The translations under genes and the position numbers were made by a program. The notes beneath the pieces are model-generated. The model did no database searches and had not been told where the DNA came from. It saw nothing but the letters and a program-made list of their open reading frames with translations. Source: Mycobacterium sp. 852002-51057_SCH5723018 (lineage in GTDB: Bacteria > Actinomycetota > Actinomycetes > Mycobacteriales > Mycobacteriaceae). Taken from it: a stretch of DNA of 64,000 nt. The DNA lies in the NCBI RefSeq assembly GCF_001667035.1, contig NZ_LZIR01000041.1:16393-80392 (forward strand), given 5' to 3'. Positions 49,257-59,229 of this stretch are shown one piece after another (within the stretch, counting starts at the first letter, position 1; every line of letters starts with the position of its first letter).

Positions 49257-50081
49257 TCAGGCGGCTGAGAAGAAGTCCAATAACAGCTCGTTGACGGCGG
49301 CGGGCTGTTCGATCTGCGGACAGTGCCCCGCCTTGTCCACCACCGCCGCACGGCAGCCGTCGATCTGCTTCGCGATCTGGGCCGCCCACCCGACCGGTAG
49401 CAGCTTGTCGTCTCCCCCCTCCACGACCAGCGTTGGCACCGCGATGCGCTCGTAAGCTCGCGTGCTGGACGGCGTGGCAGGCGGCGCCGCGTCCGGACGG
49501 CGGAATCGGGCCGCTGCCACCGCCTCCCAGGCGCCGGGTGCGACGCTGGACTCATAGCGGCGTCGCACGTAGTCCTCGTCGGCCGGATAGGCGGGGTCGT
49601 AGAACAGCGCCTCGACGATGCGCCGCATCGCCGGCAGGGTGGCGTCGTATTGCTGCAGCGCGTCGAAATGCCGGCTCTTCTGGATCTCCCCGCCTCCGCA
49701 GATGGCTACCAAGGTGCGAATGGGCAGCAGCGGCTTGTCCGATGTGGCGTCGGTGAGCAGGTTTATGGCGCCCATCGAGTTGCCGACGAAGTGCGCCGAG
49801 GCGACGCCGAGCACCTCGCAGAAGCGCGCCACGTGCCGGATGCGCATCCCGCGGCCGTCGACGAAGTCGATGACCTTCGCCGACCGCCCGAACCCCAGCT
49901 GGTCCGGAGCCAGCACGCGGAAGCGCTCGGCGAGGGCGGCGATGTTGCGTTCCCACCCGAGTTCGGCGCTGGCGCCGAACTCGCCGCCGTGCAGCAGCAC
50001 CACCGGGTCGCCGTGGCCAGCCTCCAGATAGCTGGTCACCAGGGCGTCGACCAACGTCGTCTTGCGATGGACCACGATCAT
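49257..50081 (-). CDS. Alpha/beta hydrolase, meta-cleavage-product hydrolase-like
   Basis: The product is 274 aa from ATG 50081, overlapping the upstream gene's stop by 4 nt; a longer reading is rejected. Motifs are VVLLHGGEFGASAELGWERNI (oxyanion), VLAPDQLGFGRSAK, the nucleophile elbow FVGNSMGAINLL, LVVEGGDDKLLPV (Asp) and KAGHCPQIEQP (His). The LLHGGxFGASAxxxWxxNI and GNSMG features recall HsaD/BphD C-C hydrolases, which act after extradiol cleavage. It is the last gene of the eight-gene leftward operon. The stop faces the stop of the multicopper oxidase. Confidence 0.87.
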   Translation of the reverse strand: MIVVHRKTTLVDALVTSYLEAGHGDPVVLLHGGEFGASAELGWERNIAALAERFRVLAPDQLGFGRSAKVIDFVDGRGMRIRHVARFCEVLGVASAHFVGNSMGAINLLTDATSDKPLLPIRTLVAICGGGEIQKSRHFDALQQYDATLPAMRRIVEALFYDPAYPADEDYVRRRYESSVAPGAWEAVAAARFRRPDAAPPATPSSTRAYERIAVPTLVVEGGDDKLLPVGWAAQIAKQIDGCRAAVVDKAGHCPQIEQPAAVNELLLDFFSAA

Positions 50082-51070
50082 TTGATCGCGATCGGATTGA
50101 CCGGAGAGCCAACAGCGCCGACGACACTCAGCGGTGGTGCAACAAGCTGGAATTCGTAGACGCCGTCGGCGGCGCAGTCGGCCGCCAGCGCTGTGAGATC
50201 CCAGTACTCGCCGAACATCATTCCCATGTCGCGCAGGCAGAGCAGATGCAGGGGGAAGGTGATGCCCTCGACGCCGGATACCAGGTCTTCGACTTGCAGG
50301 TTGTCGGCGGCGACCGCCGCGATCTCGCGGTCGTGCAGCCACGAGGCGCAGCGCCAGTCCAGCCCCGAATAGCTTTCCGCCTTGTTGCCGGTGATGAGAA
50401 ACCTTGTCCACCAGCCGGTCCGGATCAACACGATGTCGCCCCGCCCGACCGTCACCCCCTGCGCGCGAACGACGTCGTCCAGTTCCTCCGGTGTGATCGG
50501 GTTTCCGGCCTCGAGGAAGACCTCCGCGCCGCGATGACGAACGAGATCGAGCAGCACACCGCGCGACGTGATGCCCTTGACGTCCACCTTGTCGATGCCG
50601 CAGTGGTAGGCCCCCATGCTGGTCACCGAATCCGCCGGAAAGCCGTTGTAGAGCTGGTCGTCGTAGTAGACGTGCGATAGCGCATCCCACTGGCTGGCGG
50701 CCTGCAACGGCATGATGATCATGTCGTCGTTGAAGCGGAACGGGTTGTCGGCAGTCATGTATCCACTTAGCTGCTTAGCCAACGGGTTTCGTGCCCACTC
50801 GGGACCGTACTTGGCCAAGGTGTTCACGTCACCGCCGTCCACTGTCATGACATGCACCGGGTTGTGCCGAAACTCGAAGGCGCCCTGCGGACCTGACGAG
50901 CCGAAGTCCACACCGAGCGGAAACACCTTGCCGTGCCGGACCAGGCTCGCGGCTTGCGCGACCTTGTCCGCGGTGATGAAGTTCAACGTGCCCAGCTCGT
51001 CGTCGGCTCCCCACCGTCCCCAGTTGGACACGTCGCGAGCGACGCGCCGAAAGTCCGTTACGCTGGCCAC
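50078..51070 (-). CDS. Cyclase-family protein (kynurenine formamidase-like)
   Basis: The product is 330 aa (MASVTDFRRVARDVSNWGRWGADDELGTLNFI). The PF04199-type core is seen in PLQAASQWDALSHVYYDD (the metal-site region HxxTxWDxxxH, with the first His replaced by Gln), GITSRGVLLDLVRHRG, GDIVLIRTGWWTRF and FPLHLLCLRDMGMMFGEYWDL. Members hydrolyse cyclic amides, lactones or formamides. It lies between the SDR and the hydrolase with overlaps of 13 and 4 nt, so it belongs to the operon. Confidence 0.85.
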   Translation of the reverse strand: MASVTDFRRVARDVSNWGRWGADDELGTLNFITADKVAQAASLVRHGKVFPLGVDFGSSGPQGAFEFRHNPVHVMTVDGGDVNTLAKYGPEWARNPLAKQLSGYMTADNPFRFNDDMIIMPLQAASQWDALSHVYYDDQLYNGFPADSVTSMGAYHCGIDKVDVKGITSRGVLLDLVRHRGAEVFLEAGNPITPEELDDVVRAQGVTVGRGDIVLIRTGWWTRFLITGNKAESYSGLDWRCASWLHDREIAAVAADNLQVEDLVSGVEGITFPLHLLCLRDMGMMFGEYWDLTALAADCAADGVYEFQLVAPPLSVVGAVGSPVNPIAIK

Positions 51071-51885
51071 GGCGCTCCTTCCTCGAGCTCACGGGCGATC
51101 GCGGCGCCGACGTTCCCGCCGTCGACCCACAACACCTGGCCCGTAATGTAGCTGGCGGCAGGGCTATTCAGGAAGAGCAGGACTGCGGCCTGTTCGCCGG
51201 GGGTGGCAACGCGGCCCAGCGGCTTGGGTATGTCGTCGAGGTACCCCTGGCCATACGCGGTCCGCAGCTGATCGAGGATCGGGGTCTCGGTCACTCCCGG
51301 GCCGGTGCAGTTGATGCGGATGCCCCGCGCACCAAGGGGCGTGGCGTTGCGCATCGTGTAAAGGATGACCGCTTCCTTGGAGAATTGGTAGCCGCCGCCG
51401 GCCAGCGCGTCGGGGTGGGCGCGACACCAGTCGATGCCATCCTGCATCGTCGCGGTATTCACCAGCGGCGCCACCGCCCGCAGATGCTCGCGGTATGCCG
51501 CGGCCGCGAGCGACGAGACGCTGACGATCGAGGACCCCGCGGCCATCTTGCCGGTCAGCGCCTCAGTGAACTGCCGCAGGCCCAGGAAGTTGATGGTGAC
51601 GACCAGCGGCGGGTTGCCGATTCCGGAAGAAACACCGGCGACATTGAACAGCGCATCGACGGGCCCGTCGATGGACACCGCCGCGCGATCTATCGATACC
51701 GCATCGGCGAGGTCGACCTCGTGAAACTCGTTGATCGCGAAGGGCGGTCGGCGCTTATCCAGTCCGACGACGTGCGCCCCGAGCTCGGTGAGCTGCCGCA
51801 CCACCTGTTCGCCGATGCCCGACGCGCATCCGGTCACCACCGCGCGGCGGCCGTCGTAGCGCCACAGCTCGTCGATGCGTCCCAA
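51058..51885 (-). CDS. SDR-family oxidoreductase
   Basis: The product is 275 aa. It has GCASGIGEQVVRQLTELGAHVVGLD, DALFNVAGVSS, SVSSLAAAAYREH, GGGYQFSKEAVILYTM (Tyr-x3-Lys displaced in GYQFSKE) and SYITGQVLWVDGGNVG. The middle resembles 3-alpha-hydroxysteroid dehydrogenase/carbonyl reductases with their insertion between Ser and Tyr. That would suit a keto/hydroxy conversion on a polycyclic substrate. It overlaps the cyclase gene by 13 nt and follows the LLM gene by 20 nt. Confidence 0.87.
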   Translation of the reverse strand: MGRIDELWRYDGRRAVVTGCASGIGEQVVRQLTELGAHVVGLDKRRPPFAINEFHEVDLADAVSIDRAAVSIDGPVDALFNVAGVSSGIGNPPLVVTINFLGLRQFTEALTGKMAAGSSIVSVSSLAAAAYREHLRAVAPLVNTATMQDGIDWCRAHPDALAGGGYQFSKEAVILYTMRNATPLGARGIRINCTGPGVTETPILDQLRTAYGQGYLDDIPKPLGRVATPGEQAAVLLFLNSPAASYITGQVLWVDGGNVGAAIARELEEGAPWPA

Positions 51886-51905
51886 GACTCACCCAGCTTC
51901 CGGTA

Positions 51906-53216
51906 TCACTTGCGCTGCTGCTCCTGCTCCTTCAAGCGCTGCGCCGCCTGAACGCGGCCCTCGTTGATCTCCGCCATCGCTTCGGGGATCTCGCTGGCGG
52001 TGAACTTACCGCCACGGCCGGTGGGAAGTCCGCCGAAGGAGTAGTTTTCGTCGAATCGCGGGGCGGTCGATTCCGGCCGGCGCGCCTCGACCTTCTCGAT
52101 GACGGGCGCTAGCCGGGCGGCTTTGTCGGCGACGGCTTTCTCGTCGCGTTCGATGAACTCGGGCAGCACCTCTTTGCCCATCAGCTCGATGGATTCCATG
52201 GTGCCCTCGTGGCTGCGCGGGTTGAGCAGCAGGATAATCTCGTCGACGCCGCTCTCCTCGTAGCCCCGCAGGAATTCGCGCACGGTGGCCGGAGAGCCGA
52301 TCGCGCCGCGCCCGGGGCCGTAGGCCAACGTCGGGTCCTTCTCCACCTCTTCGAGGTAACGCTTCCACACCCCGGTGCGGCCGGGGGTGTGCACACCGGT
52401 CATGTAGTAGTGCATGATCCCGAACGAGAAGAAACCGCCGCCCTGTCCGAGCCGTTGCAACGCCTGCTCATCGGTCTTGGCGACCATCATGGACAGGTCG
52501 CCGCCGATGGCCAGGATGTTGGGGTTGATCAGCGGCGTGACCGGGACGCCGTTCTCCTCGAACTCCTTGTAGTAGCCGTTGACCCGCTCGGTCAGCGGCC
52601 CGGGACCGGTGTAGGCGAAACTCAGAGCGCCAATGGCTTTTTGGGCTGCCATCTGCACACTGGCCGGGCGCGTGCAGGCGACCCAGACCGGCGGGTGCGG
52701 CTTTTGCATCGGCTTGGGGATGACGTTGCGGGCCGGCATCTGGACGTGCTCACCCTTGAATCCGGCGAAGGGTTCCTCGATCATGCAGCGGATCGCGACC
52801 TCGAGGGCCTCTTCCCACTGGGCGCGTTTGTCGGCGGGGTCGATGTTGAATCCGCCGAGCTCGCCGACGGACGACGACTCGCCGGTGCCGAACTCGACGC
52901 GCCCGTTGGAGAGCAGGTCGAGGGTGGCGATGCGTTCGGCGACCCGGGCGGGGTGGTTGACCGCGGGAGGCAGGTGCATGATGCCGAACCCCAGCCGGAT
53001 GTTCTTGGTCCGCTGGCTGGCGGCGGCCAGGAAGATTTCCGGCGCCGTGGAATGGCAGTATTCCTCGAGGAAGTGGTGCTCGGTGAGCCAGACGGTGGAG
53101 AACCCCGCCTTGTCCGCGGTCTCCACCTCGTCCAGACACTCCTGGAGCAACACCCGCTCGTCATCCGGCACCCACGGGCGCGGCAGGGCGAACTCGTAGA
53201 ACAGTGAGATTTTCAT
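51906..53216 (-). CDS. LLM-class flavin-dependent oxidoreductase
   Basis: The product is 436 aa, with GGAGGT 5 nt before the ATG. It has the luciferase-like monooxygenase barrel: GFSTVWLTEHHFLEEYCHSTAPEIFLAAASQRTKNIRLGFGIMHLPPAVNHPARVAERIATLDLLSNGRVEFGTGES. The chain is longer than usual by a C-terminal helical tail (EIPEAMAEINEGRVQAAQRLKEQEQ). Members use FMNH2 or F420H2; Baeyer-Villiger or hydroxylating oxygenation is possible. It is in the meta-cleavage operon between the KstD-like and SDR genes. Confidence 0.88.
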   Translation of the reverse strand: MKISLFYEFALPRPWVPDDERVLLQECLDEVETADKAGFSTVWLTEHHFLEEYCHSTAPEIFLAAASQRTKNIRLGFGIMHLPPAVNHPARVAERIATLDLLSNGRVEFGTGESSSVGELGGFNIDPADKRAQWEEALEVAIRCMIEEPFAGFKGEHVQMPARNVIPKPMQKPHPPVWVACTRPASVQMAAQKAIGALSFAYTGPGPLTERVNGYYKEFEENGVPVTPLINPNILAIGGDLSMMVAKTDEQALQRLGQGGGFFSFGIMHYYMTGVHTPGRTGVWKRYLEEVEKDPTLAYGPGRGAIGSPATVREFLRGYEESGVDEIILLLNPRSHEGTMESIELMGKEVLPEFIERDEKAVADKAARLAPVIEKVEARRPESTAPRFDENYSFGGLPTGRGGKFTASEIPEAMAEINEGRVQAAQRLKEQEQQRK

Positions 53217-53219
53217 TTG

Positions 53220-54956
53220 CTACCTCCTATGAGAATTAAGGGTCTGGTTCGCAACGTGTTTCGCGGCGACGAAGCCAAACGCCATGGCCGGGCCGATGGT
53301 CGCCCCGGCGCCGGCGTAGCTGCGTCCCATGACGGGCGCGGCGGTGTTGCCCACCGCGTACAGCCCCCGAATGACGGTGTCGTCCGGGCGCAGCACCCGG
53401 GCGTATTCGTCGGTACGCAGCCCGCCCGATGTGCCGAGGTCGCCGAGCACGACGCGGAAGGCGTAGTAGGGCGGGTCGCCCAGCGGGTGCAGGTTGGGGT
53501 TGGGCAGGGTGGGGTCGCCGTAGTAGTTGTCGTAGATGCTGTCGCCGCGGTTGAAGTCGTCGTCGTGGCCCTTGTGGGCGAGTTCGTTGAAGCGGGCGGC
53601 GGTTTCGCAAAGCTGGCGTGCCGGTACCCCGATCTTGGCCGCCATCTCGTCAAAGCCCATCGCCTCCTTGACCACGCCCGAGTCCAGCCAGGCCCGCGGC
53701 ATCTTGCGTCCGGTGGGCACTGGCGCCCCGGGGATTTTCGGGATCGGCAGATGGCCGGCGATGACGTAGCGATTCCACGACCGGTGGTCGGTGATGAGCC
53801 AGCATGGGATGTGGGTCACCCCCGATTTCTGGCCCTCGATCATGGCGTGGCCGAAGTCCATGTACGGCGCCGCCTCATTGATGAACCGCTTGCCGTCGCC
53901 GTTGACGATGAACTGCGCCGGCATCATCCGTTCGTTGAGCATGAACTGCATCCGGCCGTCCGGCCATTGGATGGCCGGAAACCACCAGGCCTCGTCGAGC
54001 AGATCAGTTGCGGCGCCGGCCATTTGGCCGGCTCGGATGCCGTCTCCCATCGCGGCCGGATTGCCGAAACTCCAGTCCTGATCTACCACGGGGAGATGCT
54101 CTTTGCGCCAGGCGAGGTCGTGGTCGAAGCCCCCGGACGCCAGGATGACCCCCCGGCGCACGCCGATCCGCCGCGTCTCGCCGTCCCGTTCCACCAGCGC
54201 GCCGGTCACCGATCCGTCGGCGTCGGTGATCAGTTCGGTCATCGGCGAGTCCAGCCACAGCGGGATGCCGCGTTCGCGCATCGCCAGCCTCAGCCGGGCC
54301 ACCAGCGACTGACCGATCGCCGCCATCCGCTCGCCGAACACCCTGGCCCTGACCATCCGCGAAATCAGCTTCAACAGCACGCCTTTGCCAGCCCACGACT
54401 GCCTGATCCGGTAGAACGTCCGAAGCTCCTTGGGACCCAACCAGATTCCCCGGGGGGCAAGGGCCAGCGGCTTGAGCAGCTTCTGCTCATCGGGCCCCAG
54501 CGTCCGCAGGTCGATCGGCGGCACGTTGATGGTGCTACCGAGTTCAGAGCCACCGGGCAACTCCGGATAGTAGTCGGCATAGCCGGGCTTCCAGACGAAC
54601 TCGAACCATCGCGACAGCTGCTCGAGGAACTCCAGCATCTGCGGTGCCGACTCGACGTATTGGCGGATGCGCGCCTCGCTGACCATGCCCCCGGTGATCT
54701 TCTGCAGGTACTCCACGACGCCTTCGGGGGCCGGGGAGTAGCCCTCCCTGCGTTGCGCGGGCGCGCCGGGCACCCAGATGCCACCACCCGAAAGTGCCGT
54801 GGAACCGCCGAAATAGGACGACTTCTCCACCACCAGGGTGTCCAGCCCGGAGGCGTTCGCGGTCAGTGCGGCCGCCATTCCCCCACCGCCGGAACCGGCG
54901 ATCAGTACGTCGACGACGTGATCGAAGCCGTCCGCAGTCGCAGGGGCCGCGGTCAT
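53220..54956 (-). CDS. FAD-dependent oxidoreductase, 3-ketosteroid delta1-dehydrogenase-like
   Basis: The product is 578 aa from ATG 54956, overlapping the dioxygenase stop by 4 nt; a longer reading is rejected. The FAD motif is [22 protein letters not shown], then [23 protein letters not shown] as in KstD/fumarate reductase-like flavoproteins. The C-terminal block is [32 protein letters not shown]. The KstD-type substrate cap lies between. The size and motifs fit 1,2-desaturation of a cyclic 3-ketone. A second family member is at 59230. It is in the operon directly upstream of the LLM gene. Confidence 0.9.
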   Translation of the reverse strand: MTAAPATADGFDHVVDVLIAGSGGGGMAAALTANASGLDTLVVEKSSYFGGSTALSGGGIWVPGAPAQRREGYSPAPEGVVEYLQKITGGMVSEARIRQYVESAPQMLEFLEQLSRWFEFVWKPGYADYYPELPGGSELGSTINVPPIDLRTLGPDEQKLLKPLALAPRGIWLGPKELRTFYRIRQSWAGKGVLLKLISRMVRARVFGERMAAIGQSLVARLRLAMRERGIPLWLDSPMTELITDADGSVTGALVERDGETRRIGVRRGVILASGGFDHDLAWRKEHLPVVDQDWSFGNPAAMGDGIRAGQMAGAATDLLDEAWWFPAIQWPDGRMQFMLNERMMPAQFIVNGDGKRFINEAAPYMDFGHAMIEGQKSGVTHIPCWLITDHRSWNRYVIAGHLPIPKIPGAPVPTGRKMPRAWLDSGVVKEAMGFDEMAAKIGVPARQLCETAARFNELAHKGHDDDFNRGDSIYDNYYGDPTLPNPNLHPLGDPPYYAFRVVLGDLGTSGGLRTDEYARVLRPDDTVIRGLYAVGNTAAPVMGRSYAGAGATIGPAMAFGFVAAKHVANQTLNSHRR

Positions 54957-55903
54957 TTCGACAAAGCCGTCCGGATGGCGAAGCCGGCGATCAGCTCCGC
55001 GGCAGGCTTGTAGTAGCGCACGGTGGTCTGGTAGGACCCCACGGTTTCCAGTGCCGCGAACGCCGCTATCCACGTTCGGATTTCGTGCGCCGAACTGCCA
55101 CCCTCGTAAACGATGAACGAGTTCGACCAGTGGTCGGTCTCGGACAGCCGCCCCTCGTCGACGATCTCGAGGAATCGGTGGTCCCACACCGGGTTGAGGG
55201 GTTGCAGTTCGCTCTCGCCGCCGGAGAAGCTCCGGGCCGCCTCGATCACGGCCGCCTGCCGGGCCTCCCGCTGTTCGGGCGTCATGGGCCGGCCGTCCAC
55301 GATGCGCTCCAGCACCGCAGGAGGTGCGGTCGCCAGCGTCGGCACCGGCGGGCTGTGCGAGAGCCCACCGGAACCCACCACGAGGACCCGTTTGTCGAGG
55401 CCGGCCAGATAGGTGCCGACGGCGGCGCCCAACGCCCGGCAGCGATGCACTGGGCCCAGCGGCACGGCGATTGCATTGACGAAGATCGGTATCACCGGGC
55501 GCGCCGTGGCGTCTCCTAAGAGCTTTTCCAGCGGCTGAACCGTTCCGTGGTCGACGTCCATGCTCGCCGATACCGCGACGTCGACGCCGGCACCGAGCAC
55601 GGCCTGCGCGCACTCGGCCGCCAGGTCTTCGGGGACGTCGAGCGGTCCGGCGTGGGTGCCGTAGTCACCGACACCGTTGGCGCGCAGGCCGATACAGAAC
55701 GGCGGCATCGCCTTGTAGAAGAACCCGTTGTAGTGGTCGGGCGAGAAGATGACGACGAGCTCGGGGTCGTAGTCTTCGACGAATTCCCGGGCGCGCGCGA
55801 TGGCGCCTTCAACGTCGTCAAGCAGGTCCTGCGACGGCCCGGGAAGATTCAGCAGCGGGCTGTGCGACATACAGCACAGAGCCAGAGTCATTGTTGGCGT
55901 CAC
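54953..55903 (-). CDS. Class III extradiol ring-cleavage dioxygenase (MhpB-like)
   Basis: The product is 316 aa from 55903 ([18 protein letters not shown]), or 55891 as an alternative ATG. LigB-family motifs are [35 protein letters not shown] and [28 protein letters not shown] is the conserved C-terminal His region. The whole pattern follows 2,3-dihydroxyphenylpropionate 1,2-dioxygenase (MhpB), which opens catechols next to the hydroxyls using Fe(II). It overlaps the monooxygenase gene by up to 86 nt and the KstD-like gene by 4 nt. Confidence 0.9.
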   Translation of the reverse strand: MTPTMTLALCCMSHSPLLNLPGPSQDLLDDVEGAIARAREFVEDYDPELVVIFSPDHYNGFFYKAMPPFCIGLRANGVGDYGTHAGPLDVPEDLAAECAQAVLGAGVDVAVSASMDVDHGTVQPLEKLLGDATARPVIPIFVNAIAVPLGPVHRCRALGAAVGTYLAGLDKRVLVVGSGGLSHSPPVPTLATAPPAVLERIVDGRPMTPEQREARQAAVIEAARSFSGGESELQPLNPVWDHRFLEIVDEGRLSETDHWSNSFIVYEGGSSAHEIRTWIAAFAALETVGSYQTTVRYYKPAAELIAGFAIRTALSK

Positions 55904-57521
55904 CCCCTCCCGGCGTGAGCGCGAGGGTGTCCAGCAGCGAGGCGCTCAGCTCGGGCGCGAGCTGAGCGATGCATGCGCCCGCGATGCACCGATCGGGGCG
56001 CACGAACAACACCGATTCCTGGTGGGCGTCGAACCACGATTTGAGGCCGCCGCCGCGGTCACCGACGACCACGACATCGGGATCGTCGTGGCCAGTCCAG
56101 TGCAATTGAGTCGAGGGCCGCAGCGCAAAGAAACGGGTGCCCAGGGCTTTCCAGCTGGCGAACGCCGCGTCGCCGAGGATCTTGCGCGGGTTGTTGTTCC
56201 AGCACAGCACGGCGAACCAATCGCCGAGCACGTCGTCCAACAGCACGTCCTGCTGGGTTCGGGTGTCGACCCGCGGCTGGACGAACAAGGTGCCCACCGG
56301 CGAATCGGCGCGGCGAGGGGCGGAGTGGACGACGGCGCCCTGCTCGTAGCGCGGCATCGGCTTGAACCGCATCTCCAGCACATATCGCTTGAGCGAGGGC
56401 ACGATTGACGCCGACCGCACCAGCAGGTCCCGTGCCGTCGCGACCCTGCGGTCCGTCGGCGAGATCACCCGGCCCACCATGGTCGACAGGTCGATCATCG
56501 CCCGGGCGTGCTTGCGCCGTTCGATGTCATAGGTGTCCAACAACCGGTCGTCGGCGCGCCCGGTCACCACCGCCGCGAGCTTCCAGCCCAGGTTGGCGGC
56601 GTCTCGGATACCGCTGTTGTAGCCCTGTCCCTGCCATACCGGCATCAGGTGCGCCGCGTCCCCGGCCAGCAGCAGCCGCCCGCTGCGGAACGCGCCCGCG
56701 ATGCGCGAGTGATGGGTGTAGACCCGCCGCCGGATCACGTCCACCCGGTCGGGGTGCGGTACCATCCGCGCCAGCATCTGCCTCAGAAAGGCGGGATCCT
56801 CCGCCTGCTCGTCGGTCTCGCCGGCGTGAATCATGAACTCGAACCGGCGAATTCCGTGCGCGATCGAGATGGAGGCGTACGGGCGTTCCGGGTCGGCGCC
56901 GACCTCGCTGTTGGGATGGCCCAGCGGGTCGTTGGCGATGTCGACGACCAGCCACCGCGTCGACGACGTCGTCCCGTCGAAGGACACACCCATCATCCGG
57001 CGGGTCATGCTGCGCCCGCCGTCGCAGCCGACCACATAGCGCGCCCGCACGCTGACGACGCCGTCACCGGTGCCGCATTCGACCGTCACCTGCTCTGCGG
57101 CCTGCGCGCACGAGATCATGGGGCGGTTCCACCACACGTCGACGTGGTCGAATCGGTCCAGCCCGCGCAGCAATTCGGCATCGACAAGCGGCTGGACGAA
57201 GCCATTGCGCTTGGGCCAGCCGAAACGCGCGTCGGGCGGGGCCATTTCGGCGAGCACCCGACGCTTGGCGTCGACGAAACGCAGGATCTGGTTGGGGACG
57301 GTGTGCGGCAGGATGCGGTCGACCAGCCCGATCGACTGGAAGGTGCGCAACGCCTCGTCGTCCAGCCCGACGCCGCGCGGGTAGTCGATGAGCGTGTCGC
57401 GTTCGTCGACGACCAGTGTCCGGACACCTTGCCGCCCAAGGGTGTTGGCCAGCGTCAATCCGACCGGGCCCGCGCCGACCACCAGGACGTCGACCGCTGT
57501 GTCTTGCTGCGGGGGCTCCAT
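55818..57521 (-). CDS. FAD-dependent aromatic hydroxylase (MhpA-like)
   Basis: The product is 567 aa from ATG 57521; GTG 57524 overlapping the upstream stop by 4 nt is equally possible. Motifs of class A flavin hydroxylases are [19 protein letters not shown], the DG motif [14 protein letters not shown], and the GD motif [36 protein letters not shown]. The C-terminal thioredoxin-like domain is typical of MhpA. It would ortho-hydroxylate a phenolic acid to the catechol that the 54953 dioxygenase cleaves. The three-gene order hydrolase-MhpA-MhpB supports this. Confidence 0.9.
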   Translation of the reverse strand: MEPPQQDTAVDVLVVGAGPVGLTLANTLGRQGVRTLVVDERDTLIDYPRGVGLDDEALRTFQSIGLVDRILPHTVPNQILRFVDAKRRVLAEMAPPDARFGWPKRNGFVQPLVDAELLRGLDRFDHVDVWWNRPMISCAQAAEQVTVECGTGDGVVSVRARYVVGCDGGRSMTRRMMGVSFDGTTSSTRWLVVDIANDPLGHPNSEVGADPERPYASISIAHGIRRFEFMIHAGETDEQAEDPAFLRQMLARMVPHPDRVDVIRRRVYTHHSRIAGAFRSGRLLLAGDAAHLMPVWQGQGYNSGIRDAANLGWKLAAVVTGRADDRLLDTYDIERRKHARAMIDLSTMVGRVISPTDRRVATARDLLVRSASIVPSLKRYVLEMRFKPMPRYEQGAVVHSAPRRADSPVGTLFVQPRVDTRTQQDVLLDDVLGDWFAVLCWNNNPRKILGDAAFASWKALGTRFFALRPSTQLHWTGHDDPDVVVVGDRGGGLKSWFDAHQESVLFVRPDRCIAGACIAQLAPELSASLLDTLALTPGGGDANNDSGSVLYVAQPAAESSRAVAGPA

Positions 57522-58402
57522 CACCGTGTCGCCCGACCCAGCAGGAAATCGAGATGCAGACGATTGAATGTCTTGGCGTCCTCGTACTGCGGCCAGTGAC
57601 CGCAGCCGGGCATCACCTCGAAGCGCGCGGCGGGGATCATCGACGCGATCCGTCGGCCCTCCGTCACGTCGGCGGTCGGGTCGTCGCTCGTCCACAGCAC
57701 CAGCGTCGGGGCGGTGATCGCGCCGTACTCGTCCGGTCCGAGCAGGTTGCGCGCCCGAATCTCGGGATCCTGCAGCGCCATGATGTCGCGCATGGCGGCA
57801 ACGAATCCCGGTTGGCGGTATACCCGTTGGCGGCTGGCCACCAGGTCGTCGTAGTCCCTGGACTTGTCGGCCATCAACCATTTGATCCGCGCCCGCACCG
57901 TTTCCCAGGTCGGGTCCTCGGCGGCCGCCATGGACAGCGTGATGATCCGCTGCATCACCACGGCATCGGCCTGCGATCCGCCGGCGGTGTTGAGCACCAA
58001 CCGGTCCACCACGTCCGGATGGTCGACGGCGGCACGGGCGGCCACCCAGCCGCCGAGCGATTCGCCGCTCAGGCAGGCTCGATTGACACCGATGGTGCGC
58101 AGCACGGCCATCAGGTGTTCGACGTAATGCCTGACTTCCAGTGGGTGGCCCGGCTTGTCGGTGTACCCATGGCCCAGCATGTCGATCGACCAGGTCCAGA
58201 AATGCTCCCCGTGCGCGGCCAGGTTGCGCACGTACGCCTCGGCGTGGCCGCCGGACCCGTGCAGGAGGATCAGTACCGGCTTGCCGGGATCACCGGCACG
58301 CAGGTAGCGCGTTCGCACTCCCCCGGCCCCTCCTGCCAGGAGGTAGCCCTGCTCAAAGGCGACACCCTGGAGATCGCTCCATATGCTCTCGAACTCCGTC
58401 AC
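57521..58402 (-). CDS. Alpha/beta hydrolase (MhpC-like)
   Basis: The product is 293 aa from GTG 58402. Motifs are [36 protein letters not shown], the nucleophile elbow [29 protein letters not shown] and [15 protein letters not shown]. The HGSGG...ESLGG...GHWP features are those of meta-cleavage C-C hydrolases. It is the first gene of the leftward operon, so the operon begins and ends with a hydrolase. An IclR-type palindrome and a degenerate GAGAAT box lie in its upstream region. Confidence 0.88.
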   Translation of the reverse strand: MTEFESIWSDLQGVAFEQGYLLAGGAGGVRTRYLRAGDPGKPVLILLHGSGGHAEAYVRNLAAHGEHFWTWSIDMLGHGYTDKPGHPLEVRHYVEHLMAVLRTIGVNRACLSGESLGGWVAARAAVDHPDVVDRLVLNTAGGSQADAVVMQRIITLSMAAAEDPTWETVRARIKWLMADKSRDYDDLVASRQRVYRQPGFVAAMRDIMALQDPEIRARNLLGPDEYGAITAPTLVLWTSDDPTADVTEGRRIASMIPAARFEVMPGCGHWPQYEDAKTFNRLHLDFLLGRATR

Positions 58403-58420
58403 GGTTCCTCTCTGGCCCGG

Positions 58421-58435
58421 GGAAATCTGGTTCTC
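58421..58435. promoter_or_regulatory. GGAAAT-CTG-GTTCTC, degenerate copy of the recurring box (copy 9)
   Basis: There are three mismatches to the consensus. It lies 19 nt upstream of the hydrolase start at 58402. This is the weakest copy that I still list; the position is right but chance is not excluded. Confidence 0.4.
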
Positions 58436-58474
58436 GTTTTCGACCTAGCTCTCGTATTTGGATCCGGTGTGCTA

Positions 58475-58498
58475 ATATCGCACACTGATGTGCGATAT
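58475..58498. promoter_or_regulatory. Perfect 10-bp inverted repeat in the IclR/meta-cleavage operon divergent promoter
   Basis: ATATCGCACA (58475-58484) and TGTGCGATAT (58489-58498) are exact complements with a 4-nt centre (CTGA). It lies between the divergent hydrolase (58402) and IclR (58538) genes and is the obvious binding site for the IclR protein. Confidence 0.75.
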
Positions 58499-58537
58499 AT
58501 ATAGAGCTTGGCTCTCGCCTGGTGGTATGTCAAGGCC

Positions 58538-59215
58538 GTGACGGGTTCGGGGACGGGTTCGCAGACGCTGGCGCGGGGACTCACCGCGCTGCAGATGGTG
58601 GCCGACTCGGCGACCGGGCTCACCGTGCAACAGCTCGCCCACCGACTCGGCGTGCATCGCACCATCGCCCACCGGTTGCTTGCGACGTTGAGCGAATTCC
58701 GGTTGGTGACAAAGGGAGAGGACGGGCGCTACCGGCCCGGGGCGGGCCTCGCCGTGCTCGGCGCGTCCTTCGACCGCAACGTGCGCCAACTCAGCCTGCC
58801 GACGCTGCGCGCGCTGGCCGACGACCTTGGCACCACCGTGTCCTTGCTGGTCGCCGAGGGAGACCAGCAGGTGGCGATCGCGGTGATCGTGCCCAGCCAC
58901 GTCGCGTACCAACTGTCTTTTCACGAGGGCAGCCGGTACGCGCTCGACCGCGGCGCCGCCGGGATCGCCTTGCTGGCTTGCATGCCGCCACGCCCCGGAG
59001 AACGAGATCTGGTCGCCCAGGCTCGTGAGCGCGGTTGGGTCACGACGTACGGCGAAATCGAACCGAACACCTACGGCCTAGCCGTCCCCGTCCACCGCCA
59101 GGCGCCGTCCCCGCCGACGTGCATCAACCTCATCTCGCACCGAGAAGACGTGGTGATGCGCGGCAAGGACGCGGTCGTCACGGCCGCCAAGCAGTTGTCC
59201 GAGCTGTTGAGCTGA
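58538..59215 (+). CDS. IclR-family transcriptional regulator
   Basis: The product is 225 aa from GTG 58538 (VTGSGTGSQTLARGLTAL); a TTG at 58508 would extend it by ten residues. The winged HTH is TGLTVQQLAHRLGVHRTIAHRLLATLSEFRLVTKGEDGRYRPG, and the IclR effector domain follows (LADDLGTTVSLLVAEGDQQVAIAV, RYALDRGAAGIALLA). The effector domain is shorter than usual at the C-terminus. It is divergent from the meta-cleavage operon. IclR proteins of MhpR type activate such operons in response to phenolic acids. Confidence 0.88.
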   Translation: MTGSGTGSQTLARGLTALQMVADSATGLTVQQLAHRLGVHRTIAHRLLATLSEFRLVTKGEDGRYRPGAGLAVLGASFDRNVRQLSLPTLRALADDLGTTVSLLVAEGDQQVAIAVIVPSHVAYQLSFHEGSRYALDRGAAGIALLACMPPRPGERDLVAQARERGWVTTYGEIEPNTYGLAVPVHRQAPSPPTCINLISHREDVVMRGKDAVVTAAKQLSELLS

Positions 59216-59229
59216 AGGGATAGCAGCCC

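Noticed and set aside
53231..53245. GAGAATTAAGGGTCT, a left half of the recurring box
   Set aside because: The right arm does not match and it lies in the last codons of the KstD-like gene. It is probably a chance half-site.
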